Notes: a model not told the origin generated them from the letters alone. DNA of 26,197 nt from a virus (IMGVR_UViG_3300025132_000249:1-26197), one strand, 5' to 3'. Shown: positions 1 to 7,532, counted from the first letter of the stretch. Program-made: numbers and translations.

Positions 1-1
1 T

Positions 2-508
2 AATGTAAATCTAAAACTAGAAGCAGTACAAGATTCTATAATGAGAATTGATACGGAACTGTTAGATTTAGAAATTGGAAATGAAGAACAAAGAGAACTA
101 GGACCACTTAAATATTTAGCAGAAACGACTGGTAAAGAAATGGGTACTGTAGTTAATTGGTTCTTATTATTAATAGTATTTGTTTTTGATCCGTTAGCAA
201 TTGCATTGGTAGTTGCTGCTAATTTTGCATTTGCTCAAATAAAACCAAAAGAACCAAAAGTAAAAATGTCTGTACCAAAGGGAATGGAATTTAATAAACC
301 ATATCCAATTGAAGAAATGATAAAAAAGAATGAAGAAATTCTAGCAACACCGACAACCAAAATTGAAAAAGAAAAAGTAATACAGGTAGATAAGACAGGA
401 GGACATAAAGTACTTGAAATAGAAAAAGAAGATATTTATCAAGAACAAAAACCTCAAGGAGCGACAATTGCAGGAGGAAGGATACCTAAACAACCTAAAA
501 ATTTATAA
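2..508 (+). CDS. Coiled-coil/membrane protein of unknown function (5' partial)
   Basis: The reading frame is open to the left edge of the window, so the true start is probably upstream; the first internal ATG is at 41. The visible part begins with a charged helical stretch that looks like the end of a coiled coil. A strongly hydrophobic segment follows (about 158-232: WFLLLIVFVFDPLAIALVVA) with a central Asp-Pro, which could be one transmembrane helix or a helical hairpin. The C-terminal 85 residues are Lys/Glu-rich and probably soluble. I recognise the hydrophobic FDPLAIAL type of segment from large phage coiled-coil proteins but cannot name a function. It lies just upstream of a small basic protein and could be virion-associated or membrane-associated. 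Only the membrane and coiled-coil character is supported. Confidence 0.7.
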   Translation, partial: NVNLKLEAVQDSIMRIDTELLDLEIGNEEQRELGPLKYLAETTGKEMGTVVNWFLLLIVFVFDPLAIALVVAANFAFAQIKPKEPKVKMSVPKGMEFNKPYPIEEMIKKNEEILATPTTKIEKEKVIQVDKTGGHKVLEIEKEDIYQEQKPQGATIAGGRIPKQPKNL

Positions 509-509
509 T

Positions 510-1034
510 ATGGCAAAGAAAAAACAAGTTACAAAATTTAAATCAAAAACTCGTCAAGGAAGACGTTACATGATCTGTAGAAACAGTATTGAAGATAAAT
601 CATATTGGGGATGGAAAATATTATCAAAACATCCAAGATGTAATGAATGGTCAGAAGTAGGAGCTGATGCAAATGCAGTATTATGTTACAAATGTGTTAA
701 CAAAACTGTAGGACCTCCAGAAATTAGAGGAGGTTATAAATCATCTGGTAGATTGCGTGGATGGCAATTTATGAAAGAATTTGTTGATAAAGAAGGTAAT
801 GTATTTCATAAAGGTGTTGAACAACCTAAACTAAAAGGAACGCTAAAACCAACAGAACCAAAACCAGAAAAGAAAAAACTTACTAAACGAGAAAAAGAAT
901 CATTACGTACAAAAGTACTTGAACAAATGAATATGGTAAGAGGTAATCTTAAAACAGCTAAATATAAAAAAGATATTCGAGCTGGAAATGTTAAAATGAG
1001 AAAGTTAGAACGTCAGTTAAAAAAGCTTTATTAA
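510..1034 (+). CDS. Small basic protein with four cysteines, possible zinc binding
   Basis: This is a 174-aa protein starting at ATG 510, one base after the previous stop. An in-frame TTG at 468 would add 14 residues but overlaps the upstream gene; I prefer ATG 510, whose product starts MAKKKQ. Neither start has a well-placed Shine-Dalgarno sequence, since AGGAGG at 472-477 lies too far upstream of 510. Cysteines fall at residues 23, 44, 59 and 62 (the last two as CYKC), a spacing compatible with one irregular zinc site. The protein is very Lys/Arg-rich. The C-terminal 70 residues are a predicted charged helix. The family is not recognised. Basic charge plus possible zinc binding suggests nucleic-acid or nucleoprotein contact, but this is inference. 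Confidence 0.75.
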   Translation: MAKKKQVTKFKSKTRQGRRYMICRNSIEDKSYWGWKILSKHPRCNEWSEVGADANAVLCYKCVNKTVGPPEIRGGYKSSGRLRGWQFMKEFVDKEGNVFHKGVEQPKLKGTLKPTEPKPEKKKLTKREKESLRTKVLEQMNMVRGNLKTAKYKKDIRAGNVKMRKLERQLKKLY

Positions 1035-1036
1035 AT

Positions 1037-1065
1037 TTGTTTTTACGAAAATAATTTATTATATT
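1037..1065 (+). promoter_or_regulatory. Sigma70-like promoter upstream of the ClpP-like gene
   Basis: TTGTTT at 1037-1042 and TATATT at 1060-1065 are separated by 17 bases, a standard -35/-10 arrangement. A GAAAA block sits between them at 1047-1051. The -10 ends only 8 bases before the ATG at 1074, so a start about 7 bases downstream would leave almost no 5' leader. No Shine-Dalgarno sequence is visible. The same arrangement at the same internal spacing recurs before the primase gene (24894-24922). It probably serves as an early or middle promoter for the 1074-3580 operon. Confidence 0.5.
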
Positions 1066-1073
1066 AAAGTATT

Positions 1074-1715
1074 ATGAGTGATTTATATAACGAGCGACCA
1101 AATAGACCAAAACAACAAGAAGAATTAATTCAGACAACTCAAGAGGTATCACCATACCAAGAACTGAATGATATATTAGCTAATCAAATCGAATTAGATG
1201 ATTCTGTTATTTATCTCAACGATGAAATAGAAAGTCATTCATTGTTTGATTTAATGATACGTGTTAGGCGTATATTAAAATATAGACAAACGGCTGCATA
1301 TAAAGGAGATACAAATGCTCCAGTTAATTTAATGATTAATAGTCCAGGTGGTGATATTCATGAAATGATGGGAATTATTGATTACTTAAAATCATTAGAT
1401 GTAAAAGTAAATACTATATGTAGAGGAAAAGCATTTTCTGCAGCATCTGTTATATTAACATGTGGTACGGGTTTAAGAATGGTTAGTAAAAATTCAACCA
1501 TAATGTTTCACCAAGCTTCATCAATGATATCAGGTAAGTTAACAGACGTAACAGCAACCGTAGATTTTGTAAAACAAGTTGAACAAGATATATACGATTT
1601 ATTAGCAGATAAAACAAAAAAAGATGCGTCATGGTGGAAAGACCAGATGCGAACAGATATGTATTTAACATCAGGCCAAGCATTAGACTTAGGCGTAGTA
1701 GACCAAATAATTTAA
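1074..1715 (+). CDS. clpP: ClpP-like serine peptidase
   Basis: This 213-aa protein belongs to the ClpP/crotonase-fold serine peptidases. The conserved INSPGG is at residues 88-93. The nucleophile-bearing segment GKAFSAAS places the catalytic Ser at 122, MFHQ gives His146, and DMYLTSGQALDLGVVD gives Asp195, so the Ser-His-Asp triad is complete. The length is close to bacterial ClpP, with a roughly 35-residue polar N-terminal extension. Phages use such enzymes as prohead proteases. Here the gene sits with an HD-domain protein and the late sigma factor, not beside portal or capsid genes, so a ClpP-type role on host or regulatory proteins is equally possible. No partner ATPase (ClpX/ClpA type) is encoded in the window. 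The start at ATG 1074 lies just behind a sigma70-like promoter. Confidence 0.9.
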   Translation: MSDLYNERPNRPKQQEELIQTTQEVSPYQELNDILANQIELDDSVIYLNDEIESHSLFDLMIRVRRILKYRQTAAYKGDTNAPVNLMINSPGGDIHEMMGIIDYLKSLDVKVNTICRGKAFSAASVILTCGTGLRMVSKNSTIMFHQASSMISGKLTDVTATVDFVKQVEQDIYDLLADKTKKDASWWKDQMRTDMYLTSGQALDLGVVDQII

Positions 1716-1719
1716 AAAT

Positions 1720-2511
1720 ATGATAACAGCAGAACAAATAGTACAAAATTGGGCAGACCTATTAGAGATTATTAATAAAAACTTTAAAGGCGAAAGAAAA
1801 GAAAAACTTCTAGCAATGTATACAGACCTAGAAGAAAGAATGTGTATGCAACCAGCATCTAGTATTGACCATTACCATAATGCCTTTGAAGGTGGATATG
1901 TAGATCATGTGTTACGAGTAATTAAATGTGCTCATGAGGTACATGCTTTATGGACTAAGATGGGAGCAGATATGTCTGGTTATACATATGAAGAATTAAT
2001 CTTTACTGCATTAAATCATGATATTGGTAAAATGGGATTTCCTGGAAAAGGAAATGAAACATATATTCCTAATGATTCTGAGTGGCATAGAAAAAATATG
2101 GGAAGGATGTATAAGGTCAATCCTAACAACCAATTTACCCTTGTAAATGACCTATCTATTTGGTTATTACAACATTATGGTATAGAGATCACTTGGAATG
2201 AAATGTTAGGTATTAAGTTAACAGATGGATTATATGATGAACATAATAAACCTTATTTCATGTCAAGGACAGCTGATTCAAAACTAAAAACTAATTTAGG
2301 TTTTGTAATGCACCAAGCAGATTGTATGGCAGCAAGGATAGAATATGAAAAATGGGCAGCAGGAAAGTCAAAAGTAAAACCTGTATCATCAGTTAAAAAA
2401 ACACCATATACTAAAAAAGCAAATTTTAAACAATTAGGAAGTATTGCAGCAAAAGGAGAAGCAGGTGCGGCAATGAAAATGTTTGATGATTTATTTGGAG
2501 ATAACAAATGA
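1720..2511 (+). CDS. HD-domain phosphohydrolase-like protein
   Basis: This 263-aa protein has the HD metal-binding signature. GGYVDH gives His63, NHDIGK gives His100-Asp101, LLQHYG gives His152 and HQADCMA gives Asp201, in the order usual for HD hydrolases acting on nucleotides or cyclic nucleotides. The substrate cannot be read from sequence. The last 12 residues (MKMFDDLFGDNK), after a flexible Lys/Ala/Gly linker, resemble the hydrophobic-Asp-hydrophobic-Leu-Phe tails that bind phage or bacterial sliding clamps. The gene starts 4 bases after the ClpP stop and overlaps the next gene by 4 bases (ATGA), so translational coupling is likely. No strong Shine-Dalgarno sequence precedes the ATG. 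Confidence 0.85.
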   Translation: MITAEQIVQNWADLLEIINKNFKGERKEKLLAMYTDLEERMCMQPASSIDHYHNAFEGGYVDHVLRVIKCAHEVHALWTKMGADMSGYTYEELIFTALNHDIGKMGFPGKGNETYIPNDSEWHRKNMGRMYKVNPNNQFTLVNDLSIWLLQHYGIEITWNEMLGIKLTDGLYDEHNKPYFMSRTADSKLKTNLGFVMHQADCMAARIEYEKWAAGKSKVKPVSSVKKTPYTKKANFKQLGSIAAKGEAGAAMKMFDDLFGDNK

Positions 2512-2795
2512 TAACAACAATAATAATATTAGCGGTAGCATTAACAATATCAGTATTTGTTAATATAAACCAATTAAGAAAACAAGAAGATCAATCAGAT
2601 TATATTGAAGATTTAGAAACATCGAATCTAAATTATTACAATTATTTTGATGGATTGAAAACAAAAATTAATCAAGCCAACTCTGAAATAAGAAACGCAG
2701 ATAGACAAGGAGCATTTGAAGCATCAGACGAAGTAGGCACATCTTTTAAACTTATCAAAGAAGTTATGGATGACCTAAATCGTGGAGTTAACTAA
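2508..2795 (+). CDS. Small membrane-anchored protein, conserved-looking C-terminus
   Basis: This is a 95-aa protein. Residues 1-20 (MITTIIILAVALTISVFVNI) form a single N-terminal transmembrane segment or uncleaved signal anchor. A charged, tyrosine-containing helix follows, and the C-terminus reads DRQGAFEASDEVGTSFKLIK, a type of ending I associate with small proteins next to sigma genes in T4-like marine phages. No function is known to me. The gene overlaps the HD-domain gene by 4 bases and the sigma gene by 1 base (TAATG), so the three are almost certainly co-translated. It could tether a partner to the membrane. A gp33-like co-activator role is possible by position but not supported by sequence. 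Confidence 0.75.
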   Translation: MITTIIILAVALTISVFVNINQLRKQEDQSDYIEDLETSNLNYYNYFDGLKTKINQANSEIRNADRQGAFEASDEVGTSFKLIKEVMDDLNRGVN

Positions 2796-3580
2796 TGAGC
2801 GCAGTAGACAATTTTTATAAATGGTTAGAGGCAGATAAGATTCGAATAGAAGAAGAATCTAAACTTCCAAAGAAAAAGAAACGAGGAAGAAAGCCTACCA
2901 AAAAACAATATTTTACATATATAACAGATGAGGCAATAGTTGCATATAACAATGAAGGTGACGAACTAAAACGTAATAAAGTTTACAGAGAACATATTCA
3001 TTATGCGTTTGATAAGCTAGCTGAAAATATTATTCATACATTTAAATTTTATTATTTTGATGTACCTTATATAGATGTTAAATGCGAAACAGTTGCATTC
3101 TTAAATGAAAAAATTCATAAATATCAAAAAGGTAAAGGTAAAGCATTTTCATATTTTAGTATTGTAGCAAAAAATTATCTTATTATTGCAAATAATGCAA
3201 ATTATGCAAAAATGAAAGCAAGAACAGATTTAACTGTAATAGATGATAGTAGAGATTTAAATGCAGAATCATCTTATTCTGATTACCAAGAAGGCCTTAA
3301 AGATTTTACAAATCAGTTTGTAGATTATTATACAACAAATTTAAGTAATATTTTTTCAAATAAACGAGATATAATTGTAGCTGATACATTATTAGAATTA
3401 TTTCGAATTAGAGATAATATAGAAAACTTTAATAAAAAAGCTCTTTACATTCTTATACGAGAAAGAACAGGTCTTAAAACACAAAATATCACCAAAGTAG
3501 TTAATATAATGAAAAAACATTATGCTTCTATGTATGAAAATTATTCACATAGAGGGTATATTGGCACCCATAAATCATAG
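2795..3580 (+). CDS. gp55: Late-transcription sigma factor, gp55-like
   Basis: This 261-aa protein matches the T4 gp55 type of late sigma factor. The diagnostic stretch is at residues 100-130, with KCETVAFLNEKIHKY followed by GKAFSYFSIVAKNYLI, equivalent to sigma region 2 (core RNA polymerase binding and -10 recognition). It would redirect host RNA polymerase to late promoters for the structural genes downstream. It is longer than T4 gp55 (185 aa). The extra sequence includes a basic N-terminal patch with an AT-hook-like RGRKP (residues 30-34) and a C-terminal helical region (205-245) that might form a helix-turn-helix. No obvious sliding-clamp-binding tail is seen at its C-terminus (HRGYIGTHKS). 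Translation starts at TAATG, with GGAG at 2784-2787, 7 bases upstream. Confidence 0.88.
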   Translation: MSAVDNFYKWLEADKIRIEEESKLPKKKKRGRKPTKKQYFTYITDEAIVAYNNEGDELKRNKVYREHIHYAFDKLAENIIHTFKFYYFDVPYIDVKCETVAFLNEKIHKYQKGKGKAFSYFSIVAKNYLIIANNANYAKMKARTDLTVIDDSRDLNAESSYSDYQEGLKDFTNQFVDYYTTNLSNIFSNKRDIIVADTLLELFRIRDNIENFNKKALYILIRERTGLKTQNITKVVNIMKKHYASMYENYSHRGYIGTHKS

Positions 3581-3586
3581 TTGTAC

Positions 3587-3600
3587 ATATTTATTTTAAA
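3587..3600 (+). promoter_or_regulatory. Candidate late promoter motif
   Basis: ATATTTATTTTAAA lies in the 31-base gap before the hub genes, directly followed by GGGAATAAACT and the ATG at 3612. It differs by one base from an identical 14-mer found at 7533-7546 and 23774-23787. Position at the head of a late structural block, just after the late sigma gene, suggests a gp55-dependent promoter. The motif is A/T-only and such strings also occur inside genes, so confidence is limited. Confidence 0.4.
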
Positions 3601-3611
3601 GGGAATAAACT

Positions 3612-3989
3612 ATGCATGACGAGTTTGAGTTATTCAAAGGAACTACATTTTCAGATTTAATGAAAGATATCTATCATAATTCTAAAAAGAAAGATAGACA
3701 AATAAATACATTAATTCAAGAACTACAGCCATTAATTAAAAATATTAGTGATGCAACAATAATAGTTCCATTAATTAAAGAATATCTAGATGTATCAGTT
3801 AAAAACGATGAAGCATTAGTTAAATTAGCAGCTGTTGTACAAAGACTAGTAGGATCTGCAACTGCAGCCGGCGGAGATGAATTTGGAATGTCAGATGAAG
3901 AAAAACAAAGACTATTACAAACAGCTCAAGAAGAACTAGATGCAATTCATAAACAATCAGAAGAAATTGATTTAGGAGAATCTAAATGA
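3612..3989 (+). CDS. Small helical protein of unknown function upstream of the hub gene
   Basis: This 125-aa, soluble, predicted all-helical protein has an acidic C-terminus and no cysteine. It begins MHDEFELFKGTTFSDLM. The middle (residues 40-80) alternates leucine, isoleucine and valine in a pattern fit for helical packing, then comes a Gly/Ala-rich break (VGSATAAGGDEFG) and a charged C-terminal helix. I do not recognise the family. AAAGGG at 3598-3603 is a well-spaced ribosome-binding site. The gene overlaps the hub gene by 4 bases (ATGA), so the two products are probably made together. A baseplate-hub assembly or chaperone role is a reasonable guess from context only. Confidence 0.75.
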   Translation: MHDEFELFKGTTFSDLMKDIYHNSKKKDRQINTLIQELQPLIKNISDATIIVPLIKEYLDVSVKNDEALVKLAAVVQRLVGSATAAGGDEFGMSDEEKQRLLQTAQEELDAIHKQSEEIDLGESK

Positions 3990-6229
3990 GTCAAGCAGGC
4001 TTAACATGGGCATATGGAGAAGTTGTTGATATACAACATGCTTTTAAGAATACAACTGCATCTGAAGGAAAAAAGAAACAAGGTGGAGCTGGTGATGAAG
4101 CTATGGACAATGTCCGTGGTGAAGTAACAATACAATTACAAGGCAACCAGGCCGGTGCAGGTTCAGGACCAGGTAAACAAGTAACAGCATATCCAGCCGA
4201 CATAAATACTACTCGTATACCGTTAGTCGGAGAGCATGTTGTATGTTTCCAAGGACCAGGTCCTGAAATGGGCGCAGCATCGCCTGATGCAAGTACTGGT
4301 AAGAAAGCGTCTGGAATGCAATATGATTTAGATTGGTATTATTTAGCACCAGTATCGTTAGGAGGAAGTATTCATACAAATTTGAATCCTGCGTCAAATT
4401 CAAAAAGCGTAAAAAGTCCAACCAGAGTATTACAAGATGGTAATAAGACTAATAAGGTAGATGCTTATGCAAATGCTGAAGCAGGTAATCCTACTACTTC
4501 AAATAAAAAGCAAGACGCAAAAGAAGGAGTTCCAGCTGAAGAACCACCTACTACAGATCAATTATCAAGTAAGATGATTGCAAAATTCCAAAAATTAGAA
4601 GAAGCTGTTATTCAATATAAACAAGCTATGGATGCTGGAGATACACGAAAAACAGAAGAAGGATTAAAAGATAGAGAAAATAAAATTGAAGAGTATAAAG
4701 AAAGATTAGTAAGGGAAGGATTTACTGGAGAGTTTAGGGAATCAGAAGAAAAATTTGGATATAATACTATAACAGGATATTTAGAATTATCAACATTAGC
4801 AGCTGATAATTATGATTTTAATAATCTACCAGTTGGAAAAGGAGGAACATATCAATCAGTTTTAGAACTACATGAATATGATAGAGGATATGAAAACAAT
4901 AGTTTTTATACAAAAGAAGAATCAACTAAATTTGTAGAACAATTCAAAGAACCTACAGACAGGAAACCAGAGGTTGATCAAAACTATTCGCCTAATCCTA
5001 AAGATTCAAATCCTGCATCAGGACCTAATCCTAATACGTCAGATAATAAAACTAATCCTCCTCCAGGTAATGATTTTGTAGAACAAACAGAATTAAATAA
5101 TTTACAACCATATGAAGGAGATATTTTAATTCAAGGTCGATTTGGAAATTCTATAAGATTTGGATCTACAGTTAATCCAAAAGAACCAGAAAGATATATT
5201 AAAATGCCATCATGGTCAGAAGGTCAAGCAGGTCCAGGAGCACCAATTAATATATTAAGAGCTGGACAAGCGCCATCTCAAAAAAATTCTAGAAATGAAT
5301 ATATCATTGAAGATATTAACGGAGATAAAGCATCAATCTATATGTGTTCAGGACAAAAAATTGCAGTTTCATTAGCACATAATCAATTTGATGCAATAGA
5401 ACAACCATTTAGTAATTCATCAGATGAAGCTCATTATAGTTCAAATGGATATGCAATTCCTTCTAAAGATTGTAATGGTATTAGTGCACCAATATTTCCT
5501 GCAGAACCATTAGAACCAATTCCAGATGATGTAGAAGATTTAGAATTATTAGATGGTGAATATGAATATTTTGATACTGAAAGAGGATCACCGACTAGAG
5601 GAAGAGTTGTTGGTACAGATAGAATACGATTAATACAAGGACAGCCTGTATTAGAAAAAATGTGCGGCAAAGTGCTTACATTATTTAAAGCAGCCAAAGC
5701 AGATGGAGTAGAAATAAAATTAAATAGTAGCTTCAGAGGTCTTTGGCAAATCAATCATCCAAGAACAGGACAGAAATTAGCTTCAGGTCAAGTAAATTGT
5801 AGATATGCAAATGCAATCAATAAAAGTTGGAAAACAGAAGCTAATAAAAAAGATAGATCAAGTCCGTTATGGACAGCAAGTTCAACTAAATTTTCATGTT
5901 ATGTAGCAATACCAGGTTATAGTAGACACCAAAGTGGTACTGCAATTGATTTAGATTATAAACGATATCTGGTAAATAAAGATGGTAGTCGATCAAAAAC
6001 TAGTACTACTAATACAAAAGGAGTTTATGCATGGTTGGTAGCTAATTCATACAAATATGGATTTGTAAGAACAGTAACAACAGAAGAATGGCATTTTGAA
6101 TACAATACTGCGCTTGCAAGTAAAGGACCGTTTTCAAAATTAAGAGCAGGTAAATCAAGTAACTCATGGCACGGATTAGATGCAGCATTTGAACAAGGAA
6201 GATTAGGACCTTGGCCAGGACAAAGTTAA
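3986..6229 (+). CDS. gp5: Baseplate hub/cell-puncturing protein, gp5-like, with C-terminal M15 peptidase domain
   Basis: This is a 747-aa protein. Residues 1-125 resemble the gp5-type OB-fold that caps the tail tube (GLTWAYGEVVDIQ, RIPLVGEHVVCF, WYYLAPVS). Residues 130-370 are low-complexity and helical linkers. Residues 373-465 form a second beta-rich segment (YEGDILIQGRFGNSIRFGS). Residues 540-710 are a D-Ala-D-Ala carboxypeptidase/L-Ala-D-Glu endopeptidase (M15, LAS) domain: SRHQSGTAIDLD supplies zinc ligands His648 and Asp655, and EEWH supplies the third ligand His703 with Glu700 as likely catalytic base. T4 gp5 carries a lysozyme instead, so this phage probably breaches peptidoglycan by cutting the peptide rather than the glycan. 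AGGAG at 3973-3977 is 8 bases before the ATG. An endolysin role is less likely given the fusion to baseplate domains. Confidence 0.85.
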   Translation: MSQAGLTWAYGEVVDIQHAFKNTTASEGKKKQGGAGDEAMDNVRGEVTIQLQGNQAGAGSGPGKQVTAYPADINTTRIPLVGEHVVCFQGPGPEMGAASPDASTGKKASGMQYDLDWYYLAPVSLGGSIHTNLNPASNSKSVKSPTRVLQDGNKTNKVDAYANAEAGNPTTSNKKQDAKEGVPAEEPPTTDQLSSKMIAKFQKLEEAVIQYKQAMDAGDTRKTEEGLKDRENKIEEYKERLVREGFTGEFRESEEKFGYNTITGYLELSTLAADNYDFNNLPVGKGGTYQSVLELHEYDRGYENNSFYTKEESTKFVEQFKEPTDRKPEVDQNYSPNPKDSNPASGPNPNTSDNKTNPPPGNDFVEQTELNNLQPYEGDILIQGRFGNSIRFGSTVNPKEPERYIKMPSWSEGQAGPGAPINILRAGQAPSQKNSRNEYIIEDINGDKASIYMCSGQKIAVSLAHNQFDAIEQPFSNSSDEAHYSSNGYAIPSKDCNGISAPIFPAEPLEPIPDDVEDLELLDGEYEYFDTERGSPTRGRVVGTDRIRLIQGQPVLEKMCGKVLTLFKAAKADGVEIKLNSSFRGLWQINHPRTGQKLASGQVNCRYANAINKSWKTEANKKDRSSPLWTASSTKFSCYVAIPGYSRHQSGTAIDLDYKRYLVNKDGSRSKTSTTNTKGVYAWLVANSYKYGFVRTVTTEEWHFEYNTALASKGPFSKLRAGKSSNSWHGLDAAFEQGRLGPWPGQS

Positions 6230-6244
6230 ATGGAAAAATAAATT

Positions 6245-7507
6245 ATGGCAGAAAGTAAATCAAATAGTGGACATGTAGTAGATAGAACCGAAACTATATA
6301 CGAAGGTGAAATATGGGGAATGGAAAATGTATACATTTTTCCAGGAGACATGAAACGAGATGTACGTGGAATATTATGGGTAATACCACCTACATCAACT
6401 GCGGCAATAGAATACGCAGATGATCCTGGATTTGTAGGACAACATTATGCATACGACTTGATCAAGCAGTCTATTCAAGAAGGACATATACCACAAGATG
6501 AATGGGTTATAGTTGTAGCAGCAAATCATAGATGGAGTTTAGAACAATGTTCATCTAATGCAAAAGATGTATTTAGAGAGCAGGGATTGAGTTATGCTAA
6601 ACATATTGATTTATGTGGATGTTGTACAACACCAGATGGAAAACAATATTTAAATGCTGTATATGCCATTGGAGAAGGAGCTAATGCAATAGACTTTGGA
6701 GATCCGGAACTTACTAATGTAATAATGTCAGATCCAATATTATATCCTCCAATGAAAATTCCAGAAGATATAGCATCAAATATTACGTTGGCTATGAATC
6801 CAAATAATTATGATCCAACAACTCCTTCTGGAGAAGCAACCTTAAATGCATTTGAAGAACTTAAAGAAATATTACCTCCAGATAATATTGTAGAATCTAA
6901 TCAAGATGCATTTAATACCGCTGCAATTGCTGCAGGTATATTAGCGTTAGTAAATTTTGCAGCCGATTTAATAGATATGTTTGGACCTCAAGGAGGAGAT
7001 TTAGAAGATACGCCTGGACCATTAGATGAAGATTTAGAAGAAATAGGAGTAATGGATGACCCGGCCGGAACACCAGAATCAAAACAAAAAGATCAAGGTA
7101 CACCGACGCCTTCTCCTGTAGCTGCTTGTGCAGATTATCAAAGCCCTCAAGTTATTATAACATCAGATAGATTAGTATTTAATGCACGACAAGATGCAAT
7201 ACTAATGTCTGCAGGAACATATATAGGAATATCAGCAACAGAAGCTGTAGGAATAGATGTTGGAGGTTCAGGTCATTTTACAGTAAATGCACCAGAAATT
7301 CATTTAGGTCTTGATTCTGTAGAACCGTTAATTCTTGGTCAACAAATGCATGATTGGTGTGTAGAATTAATTGATAAAATTCAAATGTTAACATATACAA
7401 ATTCTGGAGGTCCTACAGGTCCTGCAATTAATGCCGCAATATTGGATACATTAAAGACAGATTTCGTTTGGGATTATATAAAAAGCGATCAGAATTATAC
7501 TTTATAA
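6245..7507 (+). CDS. Hub/spike companion protein with gp5-like beta-helix C-terminus and alpha/beta-like N-domain
   Basis: This 420-aa protein directly follows the hub gene. Residues 301-352 (ITSDRLVFNARQDAILMS, then IGISATEAVGIDVGGSGHFTVNAPEIHLG) have the short repeating beta-strand pattern of gp5/VgrG-type spike beta-helices, followed by a helical C-terminus (QQMHDWCVELIDKIQ). Residues 28-165 look like an alternating alpha/beta domain: strands GILWVIP, WVIVVAANH, HIDLCGCC and AVYAIGEG separated by helices. This vaguely recalls an alpha/beta hydrolase, but no intact GxSxG nucleophile elbow is present (LCGCC sits near where one might be expected). An acidic Pro-rich linker (residues 245-290) joins the parts. 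It probably belongs to the central spike or hub. The ribosome-binding site is weak (GGA at 6232-6234). Confidence 0.75.
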   Translation: MAESKSNSGHVVDRTETIYEGEIWGMENVYIFPGDMKRDVRGILWVIPPTSTAAIEYADDPGFVGQHYAYDLIKQSIQEGHIPQDEWVIVVAANHRWSLEQCSSNAKDVFREQGLSYAKHIDLCGCCTTPDGKQYLNAVYAIGEGANAIDFGDPELTNVIMSDPILYPPMKIPEDIASNITLAMNPNNYDPTTPSGEATLNAFEELKEILPPDNIVESNQDAFNTAAIAAGILALVNFAADLIDMFGPQGGDLEDTPGPLDEDLEEIGVMDDPAGTPESKQKDQGTPTPSPVAACADYQSPQVIITSDRLVFNARQDAILMSAGTYIGISATEAVGIDVGGSGHFTVNAPEIHLGLDSVEPLILGQQMHDWCVELIDKIQMLTYTNSGGPTGPAINAAILDTLKTDFVWDYIKSDQNYTL

Positions 7508-7532
7508 CAACCACCATAATTCTAGTATCTTC

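Noticed and set aside
468-509. TTG start for the cysteine protein
   Set aside because: It overlaps the upstream gene by about 40 bases and ATG 510 starts one base after that gene's stop. No well-spaced ribosome-binding site favours either strongly, so the ATG was preferred.
1074-1715. Calling the ClpP-like protein a prohead protease
   Set aside because: Family membership allows it, but no portal, scaffold or capsid gene is adjacent in the window, so only ClpP-like peptidase is claimed.
1483-1746. Minus-strand open frames (here and at several other places, e.g. 4209-4421, 13371-13634)
   Set aside because: They lie wholly inside or across well-supported + strand genes, have biased low-complexity composition (Leu/Tyr/Ile runs), and have no ribosome-binding site or recognisable domain.
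2508-2795. gp33-like late co-activator
   Set aside because: Size and position next to gp55 fit, but the protein has an N-terminal membrane segment and no motif of gp33 that I can see.
5640-6150. Free-standing endolysin in the M15 region
   Set aside because: The peptidase motifs are in frame with the gp5-like OB and beta-rich domains, without an internal start bearing a ribosome-binding site that I could identify.
6326-6739. Assigning an alpha/beta hydrolase (esterase) activity to the spike companion
   Set aside because: The strand/helix pattern is suggestive, but there is no intact GxSxG and no clear Asp/His partners, so it is left as an unassigned domain.
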